Origin: Peltaster fructicola
Taxonomy: Eukaryota; Ascomycota; Dothideomycetes
Length of the DNA: 64,000 bases
NCBI GenBank assembly: GCA_001592805.2
Contig: CP051143.1
Location: 682,001 to 746,000 of the forward strand
Direction: 5' to 3'
Part shown: positions 11,220 to 21,271 of the stretch, one piece after another
Layout of the letters: every line of letters begins with the position of its first letter
Position numbering within the stretch: the first letter of the stretch is position 1
Translations under genes and position numbers: made by a program
The notes under the pieces: model-generated
The model's input: only the letters and a program-made list of their open reading frames with translations
Database searches by the model: none
Told to the model about the DNA's origin: nothing

Positions 11220-13457
11220 ATGAGCGGCCACTACGATCAAAGTCACGCCAGCTGGGAATATGAAGATGGCAATAGACGAATGCGTGCGCACTACTCGCAG
11301 CAGAATTGGTCGAGTCACGATTCCATGGCAGCATCAATCTCGTCACATCAAATTACGCCTACGCTACAGCCACCAGCATTCGACAACACCCATCAACAAA
11401 TGCATGCAGCTGCAATGTCACATCATCAGGCTGCCATGTCACACCACCAAAGCGTCATGAATCAGATCAACCACGCTCGACAGAGCTCACAAGAGAACCT
11501 GAACCCAGTGTTTTCAAGGAATCGGATACCTCCGCCTCCAGTGGTATTTGCTCAGCCACAGACGCAGTTATCAGCACCAACCTCTCGACTTGCAATTGGT
11601 CACGTATCAGGCCAGTTGGAAAGCAGCAGTGACGAGAGTGAGGAAGAGAGCAGTAGCGAGGATGATGACACGACCCAGCCAGCTGTGTATCAACAGCAGC
11701 AGCCGGTTTGGCCACAAGCTATGGAAACACGATATGCTGGCGGTCAGAACGATCGTTATGTCCAACAACAAGCCATGGATCAAGCCTTCGCCGCTACTCA
11801 ACAGCGCCTCGATGCACAGAGACAGGCACTCGAGCAACGCTACTTGGCCGATCAGGAAGAGATTCGTCGTCAAAGTGTACTCATGGGAGAGCGCATGCGC
11901 AAGCTGGAGGACCAAGAAACCAAGAATCGAGCCGAACGGGACGCAAAGGCCTTGGAGATGCGTCAACTTCGTGACGAGAACCTTCGCTTGATGAAGCAGA
12001 GTAAGGAAGAAGCTCAGAAACACCAGCGTGAGATCGGAGATCTTGCTCGGATGTATGCCAACAAGCCACGGCAGGCAGGAGCAGTCTTTGACACATCCAC
12101 TTTGGAAAAGATGATTCGAGAAGTCCAATTGCAGCAGCCATCCAGAGAGGACATCGATAGGGTTATACAAGACCGTGTAGATAGTCAGCTGGATGGCCTC
12201 GTCACACAGAAGGACCTCGAGGCCGCTGGCTCACGTATGGAGAAGGCACTATCACAACTGCCGAGCGGCGTATCCACCGAGCAGATTCAGCAAGTTCTCA
12301 ATCAGGAGCTTGGCAAGGCTGTTGACAAGCTGGCTTCGAAGGTGCAATCTCAACGTTCGAAGATCGAGGATGTCAAAACATCTACACCACGTCAACTCTT
12401 GCTGTCAGGCGACGGCTCGCATCTACTACCGGACGATCTTGTGGCACTTCAGCAGCAAAGCCAAGCACCGATAAATGCGACGTCTTCTTGTGCACTGGGC
12501 AAGCATGATAAGTCTCGAAAGAAGGAGATCCGTTCTGCAGACCAACAAACACTACCAACAAATCTTGTTGTGCCAAGCGAAATGCAGCAGTCTCAGTCAC
12601 TCACCTGCCAACCACGCAAGCCGCAAGAAGTACACAATCCAGGTGTTCAGATCACCAGCTCATTAGCCGCTGATAGTGCTTTGATGAAAGTCAAGAAGAC
12701 AAAGAAGGGCAAAGAGAAGTCGGCGTCTTGCCGTACCCAGGAGATGACCACACCAGACAGCAGCATGCATACCCAATCATCGTCACAGTCAATCCAACAT
12801 TCTTCCATGGATGCAGCACTGGCGTCTCCTATCAATGTGCTCACGAAGATCCGAAAGGACAAAAAGAGTGCCAAGACACCAAGAATGCTGACGCCGACTT
12901 CTGACACCTCTGCTCAGAGTCACAAGAGTGGTCCTCTGGCCACGCTTCAGCAGCAAGATATCATACAACAGACTTCCGGTAGCAGCCATACTGTACTCCC
13001 GGATGACTTTCCTGAGAATGCCAGTCAGATCACCAGCTGGGAACGGTCCAAATCATCGAAGAAGTCACGTAGTGCTTTGCCAAGCATTGCAGAGTCGTCG
13101 ACGGGAGACCAGTCTCTTGTCAAGAAGTCAAAACGTGGCAAAGGCACTTTGGCTACGGTCTCTGATGCCATCGCTCGACGTTCACAAGCACTTCCAACGG
13201 GCGATCAGCAAGTCATCGGCATACCAAGCAATATCAGTAGCGCACTACAGCCAAACATGATGACTAGTCTGCAATTGCCGGCGGACTTTCCAGACAATGC
13301 TAGTCAAATCAGCACTTGGGAGCGCAAGCGAGCTGGCATGATGCAACCAGTGCTCTCTGGAGCCTCACCGATGGCTCAGATCGAGGATGCACCTGGTACA
13401 ATGCATGGACAAGAGCTTGTACGATCAAGCAAACCGAAGAAGCACGGTAGCAAGTGA
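11220..13457 (+). CDS. Coiled-coil protein with repeated lysine patches, function unknown
   Basis: A single-exon 745-residue protein that I do not recognise. Residues 1-190 are Gln/His/Ser-rich (many Gln runs, and an acidic SSSDESEEESSSEDDD near 140-155). Residues about 190-290 form a charged heptad-type coiled coil (EQRYLADQEEIRRQS, GERMRKLEDQETKNRAE). The C-terminal half carries six short lysine clusters spaced 30-100 residues apart: KHDKSRKKEIR, KVKKTKKGKEK, KIRKDKKSAK, KSSKKSR, KKSKRGKG and KPKKHGSK. Two of them are preceded or replaced by near-identical copies of a motif, LPDDFPENASQITSWER near 593 and LPADFPDNASQISTWER near 686. This looks like a degenerate internal repeat. It has no signal peptide or membrane segment. 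A cytoskeletal or nuclear scaffold is conceivable but unsupported. Confidence 0.8.
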   Translation: MSGHYDQSHASWEYEDGNRRMRAHYSQQNWSSHDSMAASISSHQITPTLQPPAFDNTHQQMHAAAMSHHQAAMSHHQSVMNQINHARQSSQENLNPVFSRNRIPPPPVVFAQPQTQLSAPTSRLAIGHVSGQLESSSDESEEESSSEDDDTTQPAVYQQQQPVWPQAMETRYAGGQNDRYVQQQAMDQAFAATQQRLDAQRQALEQRYLADQEEIRRQSVLMGERMRKLEDQETKNRAERDAKALEMRQLRDENLRLMKQSKEEAQKHQREIGDLARMYANKPRQAGAVFDTSTLEKMIREVQLQQPSREDIDRVIQDRVDSQLDGLVTQKDLEAAGSRMEKALSQLPSGVSTEQIQQVLNQELGKAVDKLASKVQSQRSKIEDVKTSTPRQLLLSGDGSHLLPDDLVALQQQSQAPINATSSCALGKHDKSRKKEIRSADQQTLPTNLVVPSEMQQSQSLTCQPRKPQEVHNPGVQITSSLAADSALMKVKKTKKGKEKSASCRTQEMTTPDSSMHTQSSSQSIQHSSMDAALASPINVLTKIRKDKKSAKTPRMLTPTSDTSAQSHKSGPLATLQQQDIIQQTSGSSHTVLPDDFPENASQITSWERSKSSKKSRSALPSIAESSTGDQSLVKKSKRGKGTLATVSDAIARRSQALPTGDQQVIGIPSNISSALQPNMMTSLQLPADFPDNASQISTWERKRAGMMQPVLSGASPMAQIEDAPGTMHGQELVRSSKPKKHGSK

Positions 13458-13566
13458 GGCCGTAGCAGCGGTCCTTGTAAGGTCATGCTGTATCTAATGT
13501 ATAGTCTTTGAGACGTCTCGCAAGCCTGACGAACGCCTCGCTAATCCTGTCATAATCATCATCATC

Positions 13567-14111
13567 TTAAAGCCCCAAGCTTCGTCGCACATCTGCTTTT
13601 ACTCTTGCATTGAACTCGCTGCGTCGCTCACGCCACATCCGTGCTGCGTCGACGTTCGCAGGACTCTCGTCATTCGGCTCGGCGATCATGCTCATGACAC
13701 TGATGAGGATCTTCTCCACGCTCTGTATGGGTGACCAACGTTCAGATGCTGACTCGTAATGGTTCGGATCGTCTCCGGGGGGATGTAGGATCGAAATGCA
13801 GACAACGCCGTTAGGATACACTGGGAGGTATTAGTGATTGTTGTATGGCATCTTGGGTCTCCCGTACCATTCGGATGCCAGAGGTCGCAGAGGAACTTCA
13901 TGGTTGGAGGCATGAGTGGGTAGTCTTTGGGAAACTTGAGCTCTGCTGGGAAGATCCCTCCTTCGTATGGTGTGTCTTCCGGTCCTTGAATCATAGCCTC
14001 CCATACAAACAGATCGTCCTCATTGACTGGTCCAGCAGTGATTCCATCTGGTGGATCTGTCGTCAGGTGTTTATACTCTTGGAAGAGCCGTTTTGAAGCA
14101 ACTGAGTACAT
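13567..14111 (-). CDS. UBC7: Ubiquitin-conjugating enzyme E2, Ubc7/UBE2G2 type
   Basis: Ubc7 is the E2 of ER-associated degradation; it works with Hrd1/Doa10 ligases at the cytosolic face of the ER. There are two exons: 13868-14111 and 13567-13820, separated by a 47 nt intron (13821-13867), giving 165 residues, the family length. The catalytic cysteine is C89 in [19 protein letters not shown]. The acidic-loop insertion after the cysteine ([17 protein letters not shown]) is the hallmark separating Ubc7/Cdc34-like E2s from the others. The first residues MYSVASKRL differ slightly from the usual MAE.. start, so an additional upstream exon is possible but not needed. Confidence 0.93.
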
Positions 14112-14780
14112 TCTGGTGGTCGAGCTGGTGTGTGGTCGATGTCTTCAACAGGGAAGCGTGCAAGTGGTAGAGCAGAGGTGCAGTTGCACTCATGAATGGA
14201 GTAGCATTGCAATGAGGTCACGCGAGTGCCGAGGCGGACGTTCCAGCATGCTTACGTACTTCTGAGAATGCGGGCTATCCCTCAGGACTTCGGACTCGTT
14301 CACGTTCACAATCATTCAAACCAATTGTGACGGGAGCGCTCACTCCTGGCAGCACATTGATGCCCGAACCGCAGTGCAATCTGAGAAGTAGAGATGATGT
14401 ACCCATCTTCTGATCTTATACTAGAGCACTCGTACGGTTCGCGTCAATAACAAGCACATGAGCATGACCACGAAGACTACTTCGGAGCTTGAGGTTGTGA
14501 TGCGTACGGGTCTACGTCTTGCCAGCCCTCACGGTCAGGAGCATTTTGGTCGACCTGCGTCGCGCAAGCCAGGAGGGTTTGTCATCAATGCGGCTGGTCA
14601 GCTGTTCAACAATATTCATCAAAGGCTCGCGATGTGATACTCGTTCTGCAGCTAGCTGGAATAGAGTATCTATCGAGCTTCAGCTATGGCACACTGACCA
14701 TAGCATTGCACACCATGGCCAAGACATTGGATACGCACGAAGGTCGTCTCGTTCAGTAGAACTCAATCTCCTTCCTCAGG
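14112..14780. other. Gene-poor stretch, left part
   Basis: It includes the leader and promoter of UBC7. Only short, unconvincing open frames on either strand occur here. I see no repeat, tRNA or conserved protein. Confidence 0.4.
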
Positions 14781-15285
14781 TGTGGTAGACTCCTTCCCAT
14801 GGCTGGTGCTATTGCGGACATTATTGGACCACGACAGATCAGCGTAACTGGTTGCCTCCCTTCAGCAATGTTCGTCCTGGCTTGTGAGTTCCCACAGATG
14901 TCGGTTGCCCTCATCATGGTTTGACCGGCGACTGGCATTGCATACGCCATAACATTACCTTCCTGCGCATCACTGATCGCCGCAGGTATTGAGTCTTGCC
15001 CGCGCGTGCATACCAGCTTCGATTGCGTGGTGTTGCCTGGCACCAATGGGTGCTGGTGTGCTCCTCACGGTAGGTTTGTTATTGGTGTCTGCTAGCTTGA
15101 CGCTTCGGATACAGACATTTGCGGGTGCTGTCTTCATCACCATCTCGCAGATCGGCGTGTCCAGCAGCTTGACGAACATGTCAATGATGTCCACCTTGGT
15201 CATCAACAACTCCTCTGTTCCGGACAAGAGCTCAGTGGAGACACTGAGGTGTAGCATTCTGGGCCATGGTCGCCTAGATGGTTAG
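14781..15285 (+). pseudogene. Possible relic of an MFS transporter
   Basis: Conceptual translation in two different frames is hydrophobic and transporter-like. The first piece (GRLLPMAGAIADIIGPR, then VTGCLPSAMFVL) resembles the loop between membrane spans of a DHA1-type MFS protein (G-x-x-x-D-x-x-G-P-R). The second, in another frame from 14989, reads GVLLTVGLLLVSASLTL, then LVINNSSVPDKSS, like a later span with the NNSxP motif. Several stops and at least one frame change lie between the pieces, no start is visible and short introns do not easily rescue it. It is therefore a decayed gene if the resemblance is real. An antisense open frame over the same bases has no protein-like features. Confidence 0.3.
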
Positions 15286-15922
15286 CGCGTGTAGCATCGG
15301 CATCATAGGACTCCGTGGTCTTGGAACGGTCCCTCTCAAGTGACGGTGCGTGGTTTCCTAACAGGCAGTGTCTGGCTGTAGCATCGTCACACAAGGTTGT
15401 CTGCCGCCTTGCATCTCTTCGGTAGGGCGGCAGTGCTTGACACCCTGCCAGGGGTCAAGAATTTCTGGACACCACGAGTGAACGAGCCGCGCCTCTGCGC
15501 CGCAGAGACCCTGCACCATGGCTCTCTCAACCCAAGTGACGATACAAGCATTCCGACACAAGCAGTAATCGACGATGCGCCGTGGCGGACGTGCTGGAGT
15601 AATGCGTGACATACGATATATGTAGCGGATGCTCATCAGAAGACGTATAAATCAATTCAAAGCAGATGGTTGTAATGTGTATGTCCATTGCTAGCGCGCC
15701 TTCCCCTCGGCCTCAGGGTCAGAACGGTGAGCGTCCCCGCCGTCTTTTAGTCAATCATTGCACGAATTCACGTTATTGTTCATGCACAGGCGTTTCTACC
15801 TTGTCCCCTTTTCCATGCTTGCATCGAGCTTGATTATTTGCTGCTTGTCGCCCATCGTTTGAGGTAATGCTGTTCAAGCTTTCGCGGAAGTCTCACTGAC
15901 CTGAGTCGCGAACGTAGTGACA
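15286..15922. other. Gene-poor stretch and COT1 promoter/leader
   Basis: Short open frames only. The right-hand 200 bp is pyrimidine-rich and is the likely promoter and leader of the kinase gene. I see nothing else in it. Confidence 0.4.
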
Positions 15923-18019
15923 ATGGCGAACAATCAAGACAATCGTAACCGCCTACAGCTCAACTTTGGCTTCTCCAACCAGCAGGGACAGCAGCAGCAG
16001 CAGTCCTCCTTCACGGCAGAGCAGGCTCGAGCATATCCTACCACACCATCCACATTCCCACAGCCAGTAGCAGGACAAGAGGTCTGGGGAACACAATCAC
16101 CGGCGACTGGCATCAACCAACAAGGATACTTCTCCAACTTCAACCCTTACCAGAGTCAGTTTCAACAAGGCGGCCTACAGTCACCACCACCGGTTGCTCA
16201 AGGACAGGGCTACCGCTCGCAAGCAGGTGCCTTTAACGAAGTCACCAATGGCTTTGCACAGCAGTTGAACCTGGGAGGCAGCACTCCACGCTCCGCCAGC
16301 CCTTACCACAGACAGCAGACACCCAATGGCACCTCTTCAAGACCTCGTACCGGGAATGGACAGCGTCCCACACAGGCTAGCTACCTCAGCGCTCCATCAC
16401 AGCCAAGCATCTACGACGATGAGCCACCACAGAAGAACCCCGAGAAATATTCTGCTGCGATTACAGAGCGTGTGCGTCACCAGAAGTTGATGACGGCCGA
16501 GTTCTTCAAGGAGAACGTCGAGCGCGCGAAGAATCGAAATGAAAGGTGAGGGGAGAAGAGGAGTTACTCATGTGAGTGGTGGCTGACAAGGATACAGAGC
16601 ACAAGAAGCCGAGAAAATCGCCACAGCCACAGACCTCTCAGACGCTCGCAAAGAGCAGAAGAAAAGCACGATGCGCAAATCAGAGGCTAATTTCCTTCGG
16701 TTCTTGCGAACTACTGAGAGACCCCAGAACTACCAGACACTCAAGATCATCGGCAAAGGAGCTTTCGGAGAGGTCAAGCTGGTACAGCGCAAGGCAGACG
16801 GCAGGATCTATGCTCTCAAGTCTCTCATCAAAGCCGAGATGGTCAGTCTATGGTGACTGATATGGCATGTTTGCTGACGATTTGCAGCACAAGAAAGATC
16901 AGCTAGCACACGTTCGTGCTGAGCGTGACATTCTCGCAAATGCCGACAGTCCTTGGCTTGTCAAGCTTCACACATCATTTCAAGATTCTACTTTCCTCTA
17001 CATGCTTATGGAGTTCCTTCCAGGCGGAGACCTTATGACTATGCTTATTAAGTACGAGGTGTTCAGCGAAGACATCACCCGGTTCTACATGGCAGAAATC
17101 ACAAATTCTATCGAAGCTGTGCACAAGCTTGGCTTCATTCATCGGTAGGGAGCCATGGCACTTCACTTCATGCTATAAATGCTAACAGACTTAGTGATAT
17201 CAAGCCAGACAACATTCTACTGGACCGCGGTGGTCATGTCAAGCTGACTGATTTTGGTCTCTCTACTGGATTCTCCAAGGAGCACTCGGCATCGTACTAC
17301 CAGCAGCTGATGGCGCCTAACCGGCCAAAGTCGATCAACCAGAACCGCAATTCTGTGAGTTTGGACCAGATTCAGTTGACAGTCTCGAACCGCAAGGAGA
17401 TAAACACATGGCGCAAGTCTCGTCGTCAATTGGCGTACTCTACAGTCGGTACTCCTGACTATATCGCACCAGAAATCTTCAGCGGAAGAGGTTACGACAA
17501 GGGGTGCGATTGGTGGAGTGTGGGCACCATCATGTTCGAGTGTCTCATAGGATGGCCACCGTTCTGTGCTGAGGAGCCACATGATACCTACCGCAAGATT
17601 GTGGATTGGCCTCGTCATCTCCACTTCCCTCCGGACCACCATCTGAGCCCCGAGTCTGAGCACTTTATTAGAGGGTGAGTAAGCTCAGACTTTACAACGA
17701 CAACACTGACAAGTATAGACTCATCTGTGATCCACAGAACCGTCTCGGTCGCGATCGTGGAGCTGCTGAGCTCAAAGAGCACCCATTCTTCCGTGGCGTC
17801 GAGTGGCATACTCTGAGGAAGATAAGAGCACCTTTCGAGCCCAAGCTGCAATCGAATGTCGACACCACCTATTTCCCTATCGATGAGATTCCGCAAGTCG
17901 ACAACTCCGCACAGATGCGAGCTCAGGCTGAGGCTTCAGGCCAAGCGGACGATCCGACGATCAGTCTGCCATTCATCGGCTACACATACAAGCGTTTCGA
18001 TGCTTTCCGTGGTAGCTGA
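15923..18019 (+). CDS. cot1: NDR/LATS-family protein kinase COT1 (Orb6/Cbk1 type)
   Basis: COT1 is an AGC-type Ser/Thr kinase that governs polarised hyphal growth and branching with a Mob2 partner. There are five exons: 15923-16545, 16598-16841, 16888-17144, 17195-17674 and 17719-18019 (introns 44-52 nt), for 634 residues. The N-terminus is Gln-rich (a CAG run near 15990). A Mob-binding helix follows ([26 protein letters not shown]). The kinase domain starts near residue 255 with [16 protein letters not shown] spans an intron junction and [10 protein letters not shown] follows. The long NDR activation-segment insert precedes [14 protein letters not shown]. The C-terminal hydrophobic motif FIGYTYKRF contains the usual Thr phosphosite. 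I chose the ATG at 15923; the in-frame codons just before it are not ATG. Identification is firm. Confidence 0.96.
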
Positions 18020-18720
18020 GCTTGTAGACTTCCTTGTCAGGTCTGATGGCATTGACGTGGTGGCAATGTGTGGAGAACGAGGAGATGCATAGTGCTTTCT
18101 TTATGGTATCATGAACGACGATCACACAAGCGGCATTTTGATTTTTGAGACGAGAAGAGCTGAGGAGACAATGCCTCATCCACATGAAGGTTGGAGTGCT
18201 GGTGCTATGCTAGATGGGATGATTTCCTTTGTATCTGAGGCCGGGTAATCAGAAAACTCGAGTAACACAAGTTATCTCCTAGATGCTACCGAGTGCAGAC
18301 TCTCACGCTTGTGGGAAATGTTCCACGTTGTGCTCGAAACATCTTCCTCCCACTTCCTGTAGTATCTCTTGGACCTCTACGACCTCAGTGTCAAGCTAGG
18401 ATCTGCCAGCGACAGTACGCTGGTCTGAAGGGCTGTGTACGATTACCAGAGAGATCGCAGCAAGCCGGGCGAAATTTCAGGGTGTCTGTCGTGAAGTGCT
18501 TGTTGTGCAGTCGTTGCAGTAGTGGTCGTGATATGCCTTCACCATCCATCGTCATGGATCTAATATCGTGCCTTCCGCACACTACCATATGCTGAAGCTC
18601 CTTTGCAGCAAGAACAGGACATTATCTGAACAAGTCGTGCTTTTCACATGCGCTGTATGTAGTCGCACAACCTCCGTCAGTGCTTGTTCTCGTTCTTGAA
18701 GTATTCTCTTGTGTTGTAGC
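18020..18720. other. Intergenic between convergent genes
   Basis: About 700 bp between the stops of COT1 and RPB12, expected to hold both 3' UTRs. Open frames here are short and not protein-like. Confidence 0.45.
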
Positions 18721-19034
18721 CTATCGCGCCTCGAACTGAATCATTCTGTACAGTGTGTCAGTACCCAGCACAACCACAACTTGTGTATCACTGCTCACCT
18801 GTTTGTGCGCTCCTTGTACAGGATTCTGTAGCCACACTCTTTGCATCTAATTGGATCGCCTCGCTTAAGCGTCACCTTAGCATCGCAATCACCGCAGAGA
18901 TACTGGACCGCGCGGTTGGTGTCTTCGAAGGTGTTGGCGGAAGTGACAGCAAATGGATTCGTGGTCGCATTCTGTGATGAGCCACCTTGAGTCGTGGAAG
19001 GGTTGAAGTTTGGAGTGTATGCTTCTCGAGACAT
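18721..19034 (-). CDS. RPB12: RNA polymerase subunit ABC10-alpha (Rpb12/Rpc10)
   Basis: A small zinc subunit shared by RNA polymerases I, II and III. Exon 1 (18799-19034) would end at a stop just inside the intron. The 53 nt intron (18746-18798, GTGAGC...TACAG) joins it to a 25 nt last exon (18721-18745). That exon supplies RMIQFEAR, the invariant C-terminus of the family, so the splice is well supported. The product is 86 residues. Zinc ligands are C47, C50, C64 and C67 (CGDC, then CKEC). The first 40 residues form a Ser/Thr/Asn-rich extension absent from yeast Rpb12 and seen in some filamentous fungi. Confidence 0.95.
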
Positions 19035-19266
19035 GGTGAGTTATGGCTGCTACTTGATGTTTGTAATGTGTATCGTGCTATGTACGAGTGTGTCGTGAAT
19101 AGCAAGAGTAGAGTAGGATGGCCGATTTGCTTGTGAAGTTCTTCTAGGCTGACTGATCGCCGCATTCAGATATTGTTGCCTTAGGCTGCTGGCCAGCTCA
19201 TGAAACTCGTACACCATTTTAGAGAGCACATCTACAATCTATCATTCTAGCACGGCATTACTCCAG

Positions 19267-20994
19267 ATGAGGAATGATCCGCCCAGTCTTGGACAGCGTG
19301 TGAGTCTGCAGTTCGAGCCGGGAACAGTACGCTACGTCGGTAAGGTGGGCAACAAACCAGGCGACTGGCTTGGCATAGAATGGGACAACCCAGTGCGTGG
19401 TAAGAATGATGGCACACACGAGGGAGTAAGTTACTTCGAATGTAAGTCGTCTGGCTGCTTTTTCTTGCCTGTTGCTCACTCAACAGGCAGAAGCAAATCG
19501 GCCACTGCTGCATCGTTTCTCAGGCCGTCACAGTCATGGGATAGTGTGCGGACGTTCCTGGAAGCACTCACAGACAAGTATACCAAAGTTGAGGAGGCTC
19601 AGAGCGAGGCCATTTCCATCTCAAGGTCGAAACAGATCGAAGAGGTCGGCTTCCAGAAGTTTGCACAACGACAGGCCGAACTTCGAGGCATACATGTCCT
19701 CGTGCTTGCTCGCGCACAGATTGGAGCATCTTTACCGTCAGAGGATCGTCATAACATCACAAAGATATGCGCAAACATCACAGATCTGGATGTTGGAGGC
19801 AACTTGTATGAGCAACTGGACGACATCATACACCTATGCTCATTGCTGCCCAAGCTCAAGCGTTTGACTTTAGATGGCAGTCGACTCCTGGTTGCTACAC
19901 ATCCAGAGATGAAATTGGAAAAGGTGACAACTCTCAGTCTGTCAAGCACTTTGATGGACGAGACAGACCTCACACAGTGTTTGATGAGCTTTCCGCACGT
20001 GGAGGAGCTGAACTTCGTCGACAATGCCTTGACATCATGGCATTCTGGTCTTCTGCCTCACTCTTTGCGGTCAGTCAATCTTTCACACAACGACATCGGC
20101 TGGCTGGACCAGATATCAACGATCTTGGCACTGCCTCAACTGCAATCGCTCATCCTGAAGGACAACCAGATATGTGGCATCGCGAAAGAGCCAAGCAAGC
20201 AGCCGAGATTGCTGTCTAGCACACTCGTCGAACTGGACGTCGGTCGAAACCAGATTGAGGACTGGGAATTCTTTGACCATCTACTTGGCACTCTTCCAGC
20301 TCTGCGCAGCCTGCGTGTCACAGGCAACCCTCTGTATTCGAAGTTGCAGTCTGCGGAGCAGAAAGTTCTCGCTGCCGAGGATGGCTACATGCTGACAATC
20401 GCACGATTACCTTCCGTCCATACCTTGAACTACAGTACTGTGCGCGAGAAAGACAGACTCAACGCCGAAAAGTACTATCTAAGTCAAATCGCCATCGAGC
20501 TTTCAAGGTCAGATGTAGCGAAGACAACGGACATCCTTGCAAGGCACCCAAGGTGGACAGCACTTTGCGAAGAGTATGGTGAGCCTGACTTCCGACATGG
20601 TACGCACGATGAAGTCTACCCAAAGATCTTGGCCGCACGCCTTGTAAGCATTTGCTTCCATCTCACAACGGATACTGGCCTCGTGGAGTGGACAGCTGAC
20701 ATTCCGCGAGCGATCAACATCTACGCCTTGTACGGTCTGGTCGGCAAGAGGCTGGATATCATGCCAATACGTCTTCGTCTTATATGGCAGACTGGAGAGC
20801 GCGATCCCGTCAGCCACAAGCAGAACTACCATGGTCCAGAGTGGTGGGATAGCAGTGAGGACGAGGAAGATGTATCGCACGAAGCCTGGGCCATGAGAGA
20901 CATACACTTAGTGCCAGGCACAAGAGCCGTCGGCACGTATCTGGAAGGTCGTAGTGCTGTTGTGCGAGTTGAGCTCCTTGATACCATGATATAA
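19267..20994 (+). CDS. PAC2: Tubulin-folding cofactor E (TBCE/Pac2)
   Basis: TBCE binds alpha-tubulin and helps assemble or disassemble tubulin heterodimers. There are two exons: 19267-19441 and 19487-20994, giving 560 residues. The 45 nt intron (19442-19486, GTAAGT...CAACAG) is stop-free and a multiple of three, so an unspliced reading also looks open. Removing it restores YFECRSKSATAASFLRPS, the CAP-Gly ending of the family. The CAP-Gly domain covers about residues 5-75 (GTVRYVGKVGNKPGDWLG). A leucine-rich repeat array follows (about 150-380), and a ubiquitin-like domain ends the protein (about 475-555). Its start lies 233 bp from the divergent RPB12 start. Confidence 0.92.
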   Translation: MRNDPPSLGQRVSLQFEPGTVRYVGKVGNKPGDWLGIEWDNPVRGKNDGTHEGVSYFECKSSGCFFLPVAHSTGRSKSATAASFLRPSQSWDSVRTFLEALTDKYTKVEEAQSEAISISRSKQIEEVGFQKFAQRQAELRGIHVLVLARAQIGASLPSEDRHNITKICANITDLDVGGNLYEQLDDIIHLCSLLPKLKRLTLDGSRLLVATHPEMKLEKVTTLSLSSTLMDETDLTQCLMSFPHVEELNFVDNALTSWHSGLLPHSLRSVNLSHNDIGWLDQISTILALPQLQSLILKDNQICGIAKEPSKQPRLLSSTLVELDVGRNQIEDWEFFDHLLGTLPALRSLRVTGNPLYSKLQSAEQKVLAAEDGYMLTIARLPSVHTLNYSTVREKDRLNAEKYYLSQIAIELSRSDVAKTTDILARHPRWTALCEEYGEPDFRHGTHDEVYPKILAARLVSICFHLTTDTGLVEWTADIPRAINIYALYGLVGKRLDIMPIRLRLIWQTGERDPVSHKQNYHGPEWWDSSEDEEDVSHEAWAMRDIHLVPGTRAVGTYLEGRSAVVRVELLDTMI

Positions 20995-21271
20995 CCATCA
21001 GAATGCACACCGTGCTGTTGGACTGCGGTTCAGGACGATAAATCAACAGAGTATCGCTGCTGTCACGATACCAGCCTTAAGCCTGCGGCTACATGGTTCG
21101 TGAATGGTAATCTCGTTTTCTCAGCGATATACTCTTGCTATAGATTGTGCCAGCCACGATTTTCCACTGTCCGAGGCCATCACAGGTGATGCGCTTAGTT
21201 CGACAACAAGGCTTTCCGCCGAGTGTCTGGACTTCGTCTTGACGACAAACACTAATCTCACGAGCGATCGT

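Noticed and set aside
11607-12170. 187-codon minus-strand hydrophobic frame
   Set aside because: Antisense of a Gln/Glu-rich coiled coil, which turns into Leu-rich sequence on the other strand.
14160-14220. tRNA-like text (GTGGTAGAGCAGAGGT)
   Set aside because: Resembles an A-box only; no B-box or acceptor stem at the right distance.
15986-16004. CAG run in the COT1 N-terminus
   Set aside because: Codes a short Gln tract typical of this disordered region; ordinary microsatellite.
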